Shown here one piece after another: positions 49,738-58,799 of a DNA stretch of 64,000 nt. The DNA comes from Treponema sp. (GTDB taxonomy: Bacteria > Spirochaetota > Spirochaetia > Treponematales > Treponemataceae), in assembly GCA_024402475.1 (NCBI GenBank), contig JAKSTQ010000005.1, positions 1-64,000 of the forward strand. The letters are read 5' to 3'. The notes below the pieces were generated by a model that did no database searches, was not told where the DNA came from, and worked only from the letters and a program-made list of their open reading frames with translations. The translations under genes and the position numbers were made by a program. Positions within the stretch are counted from its first letter, which is position 1. Each line of letters starts with the position of its first letter.

Positions 49738-50828
49738 TATTTAGCCTCCACTGCAGCAGCTTTTTTTGAAGTAAGCTTTTTAGAAAGTTCAGACATTTTC
49801 TGGCGTACAATAGGTGCGCTCAAAACTACAAGGATAATTACAACAATAGCTTTGTAAGCAGGAAGTGCTTCTGAAGCAACGTCAAACTTAAAGAGTGTTG
49901 TTGTCAAAAACTGAATTACAAAGGCACCAAGAATACTTGCCCACATGTTGAACTTACCGCCTGAAAGTGCGTTTCCACCAAGAGCAACTGCAAGAATTGC
50001 ATCCATTTCGATGTCTTTTGCAACAACAGAATAGTTAATTGTAGAAATACGGCAAACCTTGATAAATCCTGCAATTGCAACACAAAGTCCCATGATTACG
50101 TAAGTAAGGAACTTAATCATCTGAGGATTGATACCGTTAAGTCGTGAAGAGTTGGCGTTGATACCTACAGACTGTGTGTAAAGACCGATGTTTGTGTATT
50201 TAAGAACCAGCATTGTAATTATGATAAACACGATTGCAATGAAGATTGGTGTCGGGAACGGAATATGAGGAATGTAGTTACCGAACCAGCCGAAACTTGG
50301 TTCTGAAATAATCGGAAGGTTGTTGTGGTTGATCCATGCAGCAATTGAACGGCCTGCTGTAAACAAAATCAATGTAGCAACCATCGGCTGAATCTTAAAG
50401 TAAGAAACAAGTATACCGTTAAATGCACCAAAGGCCATTGATACGACACAACATACAAGGAATGCAACGATGATCGGAGCCTGAAGTGTTTCTGGGCGTG
50501 GATCTGTTCCACACAAAACTCTTAATACTACCGAGCCTGCAATTGCAATTACAGCACCAACGGAAATATCCTGTCCGCCGGAAGCAGCTGTAACAAGTGT
50601 CATACCGATTGCAAGAATTACAAGTTCTGATGCGTTGTCAAGAATTGTAATAAGATAACCTGAAAATACCATAAAGCCGTCAGAGTTAGCCTTGTATGCA
50701 ATCTTAAAGAAAGAAGGGTCTGCAATAAGATTGAACAGAACAAGAATAAGAAGGGCAGCTAAAGGAATGAAAAGCTGGTTCTTGAGAACAGCCATGACTT
50801 TATCTTTAAATGTTTTATTTGAACTCAT
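49737..50828 (-). CDS. ytfT: sugar ABC transporter permease, YtfT type
   Basis: A 363-residue permease of the same family, with LAIGMTLVTAASGGQDISVG, a large loop, and GLYTQSVGINANSSRLNGIN as the ATPase-contact loop; eight to ten membrane helices. It lies 2 nt after the ATPase gene. Two different permeases suggest a heterodimeric channel. Confidence 0.9.
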   Translation of the reverse strand: MSSNKTFKDKVMAVLKNQLFIPLAALLILVLFNLIADPSFFKIAYKANSDGFMVFSGYLITILDNASELVILAIGMTLVTAASGGQDISVGAVIAIAGSVVLRVLCGTDPRPETLQAPIIVAFLVCCVVSMAFGAFNGILVSYFKIQPMVATLILFTAGRSIAAWINHNNLPIISEPSFGWFGNYIPHIPFPTPIFIAIVFIIITMLVLKYTNIGLYTQSVGINANSSRLNGINPQMIKFLTYVIMGLCVAIAGFIKVCRISTINYSVVAKDIEMDAILAVALGGNALSGGKFNMWASILGAFVIQFLTTTLFKFDVASEALPAYKAIVVIILVVLSAPIVRQKMSELSKKLTSKKAAAVEAK

Positions 50829-50830
50829 GA

Positions 50831-52345
50831 TTATTTATTTCCTCCTGCGATTGTTTCCATAATCTTTTTCTGATTAAGGTCTTCGCCGGTAAGTTCACCC
50901 ACCTGTTTAAGGTCGCGCATAACTACAAGGCGAGAGCAGGTTCTAAGCATTTCATCGATTTCTGATGAGATGAATGAAACGCTTTTTCCTTCTTCTGCAA
51001 GTTTAAGTACCAGTTCCTGGATTTCTGTCTTAGTACCGATATCGATACCGCGGGTAGGTTCGTCAAGAATAAGATACTGAGGATTTGACAGAAGGGCACG
51101 AGCCAGAAGAACTTTCTGCTGGTTACCGCCTGAAAGGGATTTGATAGGAGTTTCTGCACTTGCTGTCTTGATGTTAAGGAGCTTGATATATTCGTCTGCA
51201 AAAGCTTCCTGCTGTGCACGACTGAAAGGTTTAAAGAATCCTTTCATAACCTGTAAAGCAAGAATGAGATTTTCGCGGACAGAAAGATCTCCTACAATAC
51301 CATCGCGCTTGCGGTCTTCGGGAAGATATGAAATACCGTTTTTCATTGCATCGATTGGTTTTGTAATGTTTACATCTTTTCCGTTTACCTTAACTTTTCC
51401 GCCTGTAACTTTATCAGCACCAAATACGGCGCGTACACTTTCTGAACGGCCAGAACCAAGAAGTCCTGTAAAACCGTTAACTTCTCCCTTATAAATAGAA
51501 AAGTTGAATGGCTTGACTCCAGAAGTACTGCTGAGGTTTTCTGCCTGATAAACCGGAATTTCGTCTGAAGAATGTTCTTTTGCAGCGGCAGGTTTTTTGA
51601 TGTCTGAAAGTCCGTCCAATGCTTTACCCAGCATTTTTGAAACAAGTTCAACCATCGGAAGGTCTTTGATTGCATATTCACCTACGAGCTGGCCGTCACG
51701 CAAAACAGTAATTTTATCGCAGACAGCATAAACCTGTTCAAGGAAGTGAGTAACAAAGATGATTCCTACACCTTTAGCCTTGAGGTTTGTCATAAGTTTG
51801 AAAAGTTTTTCTACTTCCTGTTCGTCCAGAGAAGAAGTAGGTTCGTCCAGAATAAGGATTTTACATTCCATATCGACAGCGCGCGCAATAGCAACCATCT
51901 GCTGAACGGCAATTGAACAGCTTGAAAGCTGCTGAGTTGGTTCAGCTGGAATTCCCAGTTCTGTTAAAATTTTGCCGGCGCGCTGGTTCACTTTGCTCCA
52001 GTTTGTAAAAGCGCCTTTTGTTCTTCCTATATACATATTCTCTGCAACCGTAAGGTTAGGGCAGAGGGTAATTTCCTGATAAACTGTAGAGATGCCGCAG
52101 TTCTGTGCATCCTGTGGGGAACGGATATTAACAGGTTTGTCATAACCTTTTACGTTAACAGTTCCTTCATCTTTCTGATAAACACCGGTGAGTACTTTAA
52201 TAAGGGTTGATTTACCGGCACCATTTTCACCCATGAGAGCATGGATTTCGCCTTCTTTAAGAGTGAAATCAACATTTTGAAGGGCTTTAACACCCGGGAA
52301 ACTTTTATAAATTCCACGCATTTCCAATACTGAATTTTCCTGCAT
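50831..52345 (-). CDS. ytfR: sugar ABC transporter ATP-binding protein, two cassettes
   Basis: A 504-residue ATPase with two ABC cassettes, as in RbsA/AraG/YtfR. Cassette 1: Walker A GENGAGKST, signature LSSCSIAVQQ (degenerate), Walker B LILDEPTSSLD. Cassette 2: degenerate Walker A LGSGRSES, good signature LSGGNQQKV, Walker B LILDEPTRGID. The start at 52345 has GGAGG upstream; the longer frame to 52369 lacks a site. A terminator-like hairpin separates it from the binding-protein gene. Confidence 0.92.
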   Translation of the reverse strand: MQENSVLEMRGIYKSFPGVKALQNVDFTLKEGEIHALMGENGAGKSTLIKVLTGVYQKDEGTVNVKGYDKPVNIRSPQDAQNCGISTVYQEITLCPNLTVAENMYIGRTKGAFTNWSKVNQRAGKILTELGIPAEPTQQLSSCSIAVQQMVAIARAVDMECKILILDEPTSSLDEQEVEKLFKLMTNLKAKGVGIIFVTHFLEQVYAVCDKITVLRDGQLVGEYAIKDLPMVELVSKMLGKALDGLSDIKKPAAAKEHSSDEIPVYQAENLSSTSGVKPFNFSIYKGEVNGFTGLLGSGRSESVRAVFGADKVTGGKVKVNGKDVNITKPIDAMKNGISYLPEDRKRDGIVGDLSVRENLILALQVMKGFFKPFSRAQQEAFADEYIKLLNIKTASAETPIKSLSGGNQQKVLLARALLSNPQYLILDEPTRGIDIGTKTEIQELVLKLAEEGKSVSFISSEIDEMLRTCSRLVVMRDLKQVGELTGEDLNQKKIMETIAGGNK

Positions 52346-52374
52346 GGTATCCTCCACAAACATTTTCAAAAAAA

Positions 52375-52405
52375 GAGGGATGGAACAGTTGTCGTTCCGT
52401 CCCTC
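52375..52405 (-). terminator. terminator/attenuator between binding protein and ATPase genes
   Basis: GAGGGATGGAAC (52375-52386) pairs with GTTCCGTCCCTC (52394-52405, one G-U) and is followed on the minus strand by T7. Located between ytfQ (stop 52444) and ytfR (start 52345), it would cut most transcripts after the binding protein. Confidence 0.88.
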
Positions 52406-52443
52406 TATCCATTTAGATAACTGAACCTGTTTCAGTTTAGGAA

Positions 52444-53385
52444 TTAGATTCCGTATTTTTTAGCATCAGCAGCTGTAATTTTTGTTGCGTCGAATCCTTT
52501 TTCAACCATGATTACAGTTTTCTGAGCTGGTTTCTTACCTTTTTCGAGGTCTTTGATGATTGAGTCGATGTAAGAAGCCTGGAATGGGTTACACTGACCA
52601 TCGTAGTTCCATCTCTTAGCAACCAGTTCATCAAGAGCCCATTTGTTGCAGTCAAATCCCATGATGATAACTTTTTTACCAACACCGTGTGGGATATTTG
52701 CTTTGTCGAGAGCTGCTACAGCACCTTTTGCCATGTCATCGTTTTCTGCATAGATTACGTTGAAGTCTTTTCCTGAGTCGATAACAGCCTGTACGATCTG
52801 CTGAGCTGTTTCTGCGTTCCATGAAGCTGTCTGCTGTTTTACGATTGTCCAGTTAGCGTTTGCCTTAACTTTAGCATCGAGAGCACCAGAACGTCCTTTC
52901 TGAGCTGCAGATCCCATTACACCCTGGAGGTGAACGATTTTGTATTCTTTAAGTCCCTGTTTTGAAAGCCAGTCAACAGCTGTTTTTCCTTCAGCAGCCA
53001 TGTCTGATACGATTGAAGCTTCGTAAAGTGAATCTGGAGCATCAATTGTGCGGTCAAAAAGGATTACTTTTGTTCCCTGTTCCTGTGCTTCTTTAAGAAC
53101 GCTTGTCCATCCTGAAGTACCAGCAGCAGAAATAAGGAGGTAGTCTACTTCGTCCTGTACGAATTTGCGTGCTGCAGCAATCTGTTCGTCGTTTTTAAGG
53201 CTGTAGAAGAACTGTGCCTGATAGCCGTTTTTCTTTGTGAATGTGGCTTTCATGTCGTTTACGTTAGCTGTACGGTAGCCTGATTCGTTAGGGTCATTGT
53301 TAATGATACCTACTTTGATTGGTGCTGCGAATGCTGATGTCAAAGCGATTGCAGCAACTGCAGCGATTGATAATACCTTCTTCAT
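52444..53385 (-). CDS. ytfQ: periplasmic sugar-binding protein, YtfQ type
   Basis: A 313-residue periplasmic binding protein (family 1 / Peripla_BP_4): signal peptide MKKVLSIAAVAAIALTSAFA, then PIKVGIINNDPNESGYRTAN, DYLLISAAGTSGW, VILFDRTIDAP and YAENDDMAKGAVAALDKANI. It resembles YtfQ (galactofuranose) more than RbsB by its NDPNESGYRTA start. A strong AGGAG ribosome site is present. The sugar may be a furanose or L-arabinose, given araD and a pentulose kinase divergent from it. Confidence 0.92.
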   Translation of the reverse strand: MKKVLSIAAVAAIALTSAFAAPIKVGIINNDPNESGYRTANVNDMKATFTKKNGYQAQFFYSLKNDEQIAAARKFVQDEVDYLLISAAGTSGWTSVLKEAQEQGTKVILFDRTIDAPDSLYEASIVSDMAAEGKTAVDWLSKQGLKEYKIVHLQGVMGSAAQKGRSGALDAKVKANANWTIVKQQTASWNAETAQQIVQAVIDSGKDFNVIYAENDDMAKGAVAALDKANIPHGVGKKVIIMGFDCNKWALDELVAKRWNYDGQCNPFQASYIDSIIKDLEKGKKPAQKTVIMVEKGFDATKITAADAKKYGI

Positions 53386-53567
53386 AATTTTTTTCTCCTA
53401 ATGAATAATGTGTATGCAAGCATCTGTTGTGCTTACGAGTATATTATTAGACCCAAGTCCAAAAAAAAGATACAGTGAGTTTGTTACCAATGTGTTAAAT
53501 TTTCTATCATTATGTTCGATTTTGGAACGCACAGATAAGAATTCACATTTTTAGCAAATTCCGGCAC

Positions 53568-53595
53568 TTGTTTTTTTAAATTTTTACTGTAGAAT
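53568..53595 (+). promoter_or_regulatory. promoter of the FGGY kinase-araD operon
   Basis: TTGTTT (53568-53573), a 16-nt spacer, TAGAAT (53590-53595). In the leader, TCACTTTT can pair with AAAAGTGA just before the GAGGGA ribosome site. The rest of the 53386-53650 divergent gap shows only short imperfect repeats. Confidence 0.5.
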
Positions 53596-53650
53596 GAACT
53601 CATAAACTTGAAAGTCACTTTTTTTATTCAAAAGTGAGGGATAATTCTAT

Positions 53651-55252
53651 ATGGAAACTATTGATATTGTTAAAGAAATAACTGAAGGCAAGGCAACTGT
53701 TGGTATTGAATACGGTTCAACAAGAATCAAGGCGGTTTTAATTGATTCTGCAATGAATCCAATAGCCGGCGGAGATTTTGAATGGGAAAATTCCCTTGTA
53801 GACGGAATCTGGACATATTCACTGGACGAAATACATAATGGAATCGTAACCGCTTATGCAAACCTTAAAAAGGATGTAGAAGCAAAATATGATGTTAAAC
53901 TGACAAAAATCAGGGCAATGGGTATCAGCGCCATGATGCACGGATATCTTGCTTTTGATAAAAACGGAAAACTTCTTGTTCCTTTCAGAACCTGGCGCAA
54001 TACAATAACAGGTCAGGCTTCCAAGGAACTTACAGACCTTTTTAATTTTCCGGTTCCTGAACGCTGGAGTATTGCACACCTTTATCAGGCAATCCTTAAT
54101 AACGAAGAACATATTGCACGCCTGGATTTCTTTACAACACTTGCAGGCTATGCACACTGGATGATGACAGGAAAAAAAGTTCTTGGAACAGGTGATGCTT
54201 CGGGAATGTTCCCGATAGACAGCAATACAGGAAATTATGACCTTGTAATGGCAGAAAGGTTTGATTCAAATAAAAAGGTAAAGGCTGCTCTTGGCAAGAA
54301 ACTTATGGATCTTCTTCCTGAAGTTTTACCGGCCGGAAAAGATGCAGGACATCTTACAAAAGAAGGTGCTTTGTGGCTTGATCCTACAGGCGAACTTGAA
54401 GAAGGCGTTCTTATGGCACCACCTGAGGGAGATGCGGGAACTGGTATGGCAGCAACTAATGCCGTTTCACCACGAACAGGAAACATCAGTTCAGGAACTT
54501 CAGTATTTGCAATGGTAGTTCTTGAAAAACCGCTTTACAAGGCTTATCCTGGCGTAATTGATATTGTTACAACTCCTGACGGAAAACCAACTGCTATGGC
54601 TCATGCAAATACCTGTACTTCAGAATATAACAAATGGGTAGATGTAATTGCAGAAGCAGCCGCTTTGCTTGGAGCAGATTTTACAAAAGGCCAGCTTTAT
54701 GATGCAGTTCTCGGATCAGCAAAAAATGGTGACAAAGACTGCGGCGGCGTATACACAGTAAACTATATTTCAGGCGAAAGCATTACAGGCTTTACAGAAG
54801 GCCGTCCTCTTGTTACACGTACTCAGGATGCTGCATTCAATCTAGCAAATTTTATGAGAAGTCAGGTTTATTCTGCAGTTGCAACTTTGAGAATCGGTAT
54901 GGACATTCTTTTTGACGAAGAAAAAGTTAAGATTGATTCCCTTACAGGGCATGGCGGTTTCTTTAAGACAGAAGGCGTTGGTCTTGAAACAATGGCAGCT
55001 GCAATGCACACACCGATTTCTGCAATGAGTACGGCAGGAGAAGGCGGTCCATGGGGAATGGCTTTGCTTGCTTCTTATGCTGCAGATACAAAAGGACTTT
55101 CTCTTGGCCAGTGGCTTGAAAGCCAGGTATTCGCATGTGCTAAAAAGACAACTGTTGCGCCAAACCGTGAAGACGTAGAAGGCTTTAATAAATGGATGGT
55201 TGGTTACCGCAAGGTTCTTGAAGTTGAAAGAGCTGCAGTAAAATCATTCTAG
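53651..55252 (+). CDS. FGGY-family pentulose kinase, probably ribulokinase-like
   Basis: A 533-residue carbohydrate kinase of the FGGY/ASKHA fold. Motifs: GIEYGSTRIKAVLID (phosphate loop 1), GISAMMHGYLAFD, and in the C-terminal domain SLTGHGGFFKTEGVG and MSTAGEGGPWGMA. It precedes araD by 9 nt, which suggests it phosphorylates L-ribulose (or a related ketose) to the AraD substrate. Sequence is shorter than classic AraB (~560) and could also be a xylulokinase-type enzyme. L-arabinose isomerase is not in the window. Confidence 0.82.
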   Translation: METIDIVKEITEGKATVGIEYGSTRIKAVLIDSAMNPIAGGDFEWENSLVDGIWTYSLDEIHNGIVTAYANLKKDVEAKYDVKLTKIRAMGISAMMHGYLAFDKNGKLLVPFRTWRNTITGQASKELTDLFNFPVPERWSIAHLYQAILNNEEHIARLDFFTTLAGYAHWMMTGKKVLGTGDASGMFPIDSNTGNYDLVMAERFDSNKKVKAALGKKLMDLLPEVLPAGKDAGHLTKEGALWLDPTGELEEGVLMAPPEGDAGTGMAATNAVSPRTGNISSGTSVFAMVVLEKPLYKAYPGVIDIVTTPDGKPTAMAHANTCTSEYNKWVDVIAEAAALLGADFTKGQLYDAVLGSAKNGDKDCGGVYTVNYISGESITGFTEGRPLVTRTQDAAFNLANFMRSQVYSAVATLRIGMDILFDEEKVKIDSLTGHGGFFKTEGVGLETMAAAMHTPISAMSTAGEGGPWGMALLASYAADTKGLSLGQWLESQVFACAKKTTVAPNREDVEGFNKWMVGYRKVLEVERAAVKSF

Positions 55253-55261
55253 GAGCAGGTT

Positions 55262-55981
55262 ATGAGTAAATATGATGTAATTAAAAACGAAGCATATAAA
55301 GCTAATATGGAAATTCCGGCTCAGCATCTTGCCCTTTATACATGGGGAAATGTCAGTGCTTTTGATAAAAATGAAGGCGTTTTTGCAATCAAACCAAGCG
55401 GAGTTCCATATCCTGAACTTACTCCGGATTCCATGGTAATTGTTGATGTAGAAGGCAAGGTTGTAGAAGGAAGTTTGCGTCCATCAAGTGATACTCCGAC
55501 TCATGCAGTTTTGTACAAAGATTTTGCAGTAAAAGGCGGAAAGAATATCGGTGGAATCATTCATACTCATTCAACTTTTGCTGTAAGCTGGGCACAGGCT
55601 CTGCGTGAAGTTCCACTGTTCGGTACAACACATGCAGATCATATTCAGACTTCAATTCCATGTACACCATATCTTAGCGAAGAAGCTGTCCGCAATGATT
55701 ACGAAAAAGAAACAGGAAATCTTATTGTAAAACATTTTGCAGACCTGGGACTTAATCCGGATGAAGTGAACATGGTTCTTGTAGGCGGACATGGTCCTTT
55801 TGCCTGGGGAACAAACGCTGCAAAATCTGTTTACAATGCTGCCGTTATGGAAGAAGTCTGCCGCATGGCACTTAATACGCTTCTTCTTAATCCACAGCAG
55901 AAACCTCTTGCAGATTATATCATCGAAAAACACTATATGAGAAAACACGGCCCTAATGCTTATTACGGTCAGGGTAAATAA
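55262..55981 (+). CDS. araD: L-ribulose-5-phosphate 4-epimerase
   Basis: AraD interconverts L-ribulose 5-phosphate and D-xylulose 5-phosphate, feeding the pentose phosphate pathway. The 239-residue class II aldolase-like protein has TWGNVSAFDKNEGVFAIKPS, RPSSDTPTHAVLYK, zinc ligands in GIIHTHSTFAVSW (H-T-H) and the third His in VLVGGHGPFAWG, and a C-terminal YGQGK typical of AraD. Ribosome site AGGAGC. It follows the kinase by 9 nt. Confidence 0.95.
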   Translation: MSKYDVIKNEAYKANMEIPAQHLALYTWGNVSAFDKNEGVFAIKPSGVPYPELTPDSMVIVDVEGKVVEGSLRPSSDTPTHAVLYKDFAVKGGKNIGGIIHTHSTFAVSWAQALREVPLFGTTHADHIQTSIPCTPYLSEEAVRNDYEKETGNLIVKHFADLGLNPDEVNMVLVGGHGPFAWGTNAAKSVYNAAVMEEVCRMALNTLLLNPQQKPLADYIIEKHYMRKHGPNAYYGQGK

Positions 55982-56008
55982 AGTTCAGTTTTCTTTCGAT
56001 AATATAAT

Positions 56009-56752
56009 ATGACACTAAAACGATTCTCATTACTTATAATTGCATTCATCAGTGTATTTATTCTGTTTTCCTGTAATGCGATGTATCCAAAGGCCCTTGT
56101 AAAATTCTATGAACCGGGCACAAACTGGAACCGCAGTAAATATGCAACCGGTGAACTTTCTTCTCCTGGTTTTGGTCCTGTGGGAAAAAATCTTAGCGCA
56201 AATGATAAAGTTGAATTTGATGTAGTCTACAATGATGAAGTTAACCTTATGGTTCGCGCAGTAGTTCATAAGGAAGAAGAAACTGTTACATATTATAATT
56301 TCTTAAAGAAAAACGGATTTTACTGGAACCTTGAAGCAGTAAGGTTTTTTGAGTCAAGACTCGGATTTGAAAAACAGTCGTGGGCGTACAGCTGTCTTAC
56401 AAATCCGGAAAGTCATAAAACCTGGCTTGCAGAAAATTATAAAATTGCCTGCAAGCATGATAATGAACTTAAAGAATATTTTTTTGAGCATGCCGGCGAA
56501 CTTGAAAAAATAAAAGATGAATATGAACGCAATCATATAAAATCAGATCTTATCGATGAAATGCATTTTGAAACCATTACAGAAGATAAGGATGACAGTG
56601 AATACATAAAAATTGTTATTGCTTCATTGTATGACGAAGCTGTGGGATTTTTATATTGTCCTGTTGGAGCAATGCCACCTGTGCCTGATAAAGACAAATA
56701 TATACTTGTGGAAAAATTAACTGACCTGTGGTATCTCTACAGAGAAAATTAA
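56009..56752 (+). CDS. lipoprotein of unknown function
   Basis: A 247-residue protein with a type II signal peptide: MTLKRFSLLIIAFISVFILF followed by SC, lipobox LFSC with acylation at C22. The mature part is acidic and mixed alpha/beta, with a KENFYW-type aromatic-rich middle (NGFYWNLEAVRFFES); family not recognised. There is no clear ribosome site, but AT-rich -10-like sequence adjoins the ATG. It begins 27 nt after araD but is functionally unrelated by sequence. Confidence 0.82.
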   Translation: MTLKRFSLLIIAFISVFILFSCNAMYPKALVKFYEPGTNWNRSKYATGELSSPGFGPVGKNLSANDKVEFDVVYNDEVNLMVRAVVHKEEETVTYYNFLKKNGFYWNLEAVRFFESRLGFEKQSWAYSCLTNPESHKTWLAENYKIACKHDNELKEYFFEHAGELEKIKDEYERNHIKSDLIDEMHFETITEDKDDSEYIKIVIASLYDEAVGFLYCPVGAMPPVPDKDKYILVEKLTDLWYLYREN

Positions 56753-56780
56753 AATTTTAATTTTAGGATAGATATTTATT

Positions 56781-57710
56781 ATGCTGTATTTTATTGTAAA
56801 CAAGCATGGCGGAAGCGGTCGTGCACAGAAAACCTGGGATAAACTTGAAGCTTTGTTAAAAGAAAAAAATGTTGAATATACGGAACTTGAAACACAATAT
56901 TCAGCTCATGCGACACAGCTTGTTCAGGAAATCTGCAAAAGCCGCGTTAAAGATAAAACAGTTATTGTTGTCGGCGGTGATGGAACCGTAAATAATGTTC
57001 TTAACGGAATAAAAGATTTTTCTAAAATTAAATTCGCAATCATACCTACCGGTTCCGGAAACGATTTTGTCCGCGGACTTGGAATTCCAACAAAAGATAA
57101 AAATATAGAAAAAAATCTGGACAGCATCCTTGAAGGAAAAGTAAAGCGTCAGATTGATATCGGTAAAATTTCTTCCGGTGACGGAAAAACAATGCATTTT
57201 GGAATTTCCTGCGGACTTGGCCTTGATGCCATTGTCTGTGAAAAAACAAATCTCAGTAAACTGAAAAATGTTTTTAACAAACTGCATATCGGAAACCTTA
57301 TTTATCTTGCACTGACTGTTTATACACTTTTCAGCATGAAAAGCCATACAGTAACAATTAAGTTTGATGATGAAGAAGAAAAAACTTTTGACAAAGTAAT
57401 CTTTTTTGCAGGACTTAATACTTTTGCAGAAGGGGGCGGTGTAAAGATGGCGCCTTATGCAAAGGTTGATGATGGAAAACTTGATTTCTGCATGGCTTAT
57501 GGAATTCCTAAAATTCTTACTTTTTCGAAACTGCCTTTCTTAAGTGCCGGAAAGCATGTAAACCTTAAAGGCTTTATGGTCCGCCAGTTTGAAAAGATGA
57601 AAATAGTTTCTGAAACACCAATGACAGCACATGCAGATGGTGAACATGCAGGATATCAGACAGAAGTTACTGTTGAATGCCTTGCATCAAAACTTAATCT
57701 TTTGCAGTAG
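56781..57710 (+). CDS. diacylglycerol kinase-family lipid kinase
   Basis: A 309-residue DAGK_cat protein with VIVVGGDGTVNNVLNGI (the GGDGT motif), PTGSGNDFVRGLGI and the C-terminal beta sandwich containing NTFAEGGGVKMAPYAKVDDG and TAHADGEH. Such enzymes (DgkB, YegS, BmrU) phosphorylate diacylglycerol or related lipids and recycle lipid from envelope synthesis. Ribosome site AGGATAG is distant. Its 3' end overlaps the convergent EIIC gene by 17 nt. Confidence 0.9.
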   Translation: MLYFIVNKHGGSGRAQKTWDKLEALLKEKNVEYTELETQYSAHATQLVQEICKSRVKDKTVIVVGGDGTVNNVLNGIKDFSKIKFAIIPTGSGNDFVRGLGIPTKDKNIEKNLDSILEGKVKRQIDIGKISSGDGKTMHFGISCGLGLDAIVCEKTNLSKLKNVFNKLHIGNLIYLALTVYTLFSMKSHTVTIKFDDEEEKTFDKVIFFAGLNTFAEGGGVKMAPYAKVDDGKLDFCMAYGIPKILTFSKLPFLSAGKHVNLKGFMVRQFEKMKIVSETPMTAHADGEHAGYQTEVTVECLASKLNLLQ

Positions 57711-58794
57711 AATTCTGTTCAAGAAGAACAGTAATCTTTTTCTTCTGCAGCCAGGTGAATAAAAATCCTAGTGCAAAACCAACAGGCATTGAAACTAAAA
57801 ATTGAACAAAGCCCTGTCCTGTAAATGCAATACTTGTTACAGGACTTGGAAATGCAAAGGAATGACATAAAGTTCCTGCATGACCAATAAACGCACCGGT
57901 AATTGCTCCGGAAATACAGCCTGCAATAAGAGGTCTTACAAGCGGAAGATTAAATCCAAAGATTGCAGGTTCTGAAACTCCAAGGGCTGCAGTAAAACTT
58001 GCCTGATAAGCAAGCCTTCTTTTTTCGCTGTCTTTTGGACAGCATAACGCTACCGCAAGAACAGCGCCACCTTGTGCCATTACAGCTCCAGCTAAAAGCG
58101 GCATTATGACGTCGTGTCCGTTTAATGCAATGTTATTCAATACTACAGGAACAAGTGCCCAGTGTGCACCGATTGCAACCATCGGCTGAATTACAAAGCC
58201 CATAAATGCTCCCGCAACAACAGGACTAAGATTGTATGCCTTAAGGAAAATAAAAGTAAGGCCGTTCCCGATAAAAGTTCCTAAAGGACCAAAAGCAATC
58301 AGTGTAACAGGAATAACGACTGCAGCACAGATGATAGGTTTTAAGAATCCTTTAATTGTCTGGCTTAAATATTTATCGCATGGAATTTCTAAAAAATGCA
58401 GAAGTCCGCAGCCAAGAACAACCGGTATTACGCTTGAATGATATACAGCATTTAATACCGGTATCTTACAGAATGTAAAATTTTGTGAACCTTCAAGAAT
58501 TTTAATAAGATCCGGATAAAGCATTGCACACGGCAGTAAAAGAGCAATAAACAAATCGCACTTGAACTGCTTTGCACAGGTTACTGCCAGCATAAACGGC
58601 AGAAAATAGAAAAAGCCGTCAGATACACCATAAAAAATCTGGTATATACCGCTTGATGTCTGCAACACTCCTGTATTTGCAAGAAGCATTACAAGGCTTT
58701 TAATAATTGAGCATGCTGTAAGGACATTGATTACAGGAAGAAATATTCCTGACAATCCGTCTACAATTACTTTTGGGGAAATCTTATTATTCAT
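57694..58794 (-). CDS. PTS EIIC-like membrane permease without EIIA or EIIB domain
   Basis: A 366-residue membrane protein of the glucose/sucrose/beta-glucoside EIIC family with ten or so helices. The substrate motif reads GVSEPAIFGFNLPLVRPLI (GITEP family), and AFTGQGFVQFLVSMPVGFAL is near the end. The EIIB phosphocysteine domain and EIIA are absent in the chain and in the neighbouring genes. The ATG at 58794 starts the hydrophobic domain correctly; the open frame to 58872 overlaps the DUF362 gene. It ends inside the convergent lipid kinase gene. Confidence 0.85.
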   Translation of the reverse strand: MNNKISPKVIVDGLSGIFLPVINVLTACSIIKSLVMLLANTGVLQTSSGIYQIFYGVSDGFFYFLPFMLAVTCAKQFKCDLFIALLLPCAMLYPDLIKILEGSQNFTFCKIPVLNAVYHSSVIPVVLGCGLLHFLEIPCDKYLSQTIKGFLKPIICAAVVIPVTLIAFGPLGTFIGNGLTFIFLKAYNLSPVVAGAFMGFVIQPMVAIGAHWALVPVVLNNIALNGHDVIMPLLAGAVMAQGGAVLAVALCCPKDSEKRRLAYQASFTAALGVSEPAIFGFNLPLVRPLIAGCISGAITGAFIGHAGTLCHSFAFPSPVTSIAFTGQGFVQFLVSMPVGFALGFLFTWLQKKKITVLLEQNSTAKD

Positions 58795-58799
58795 GATTC

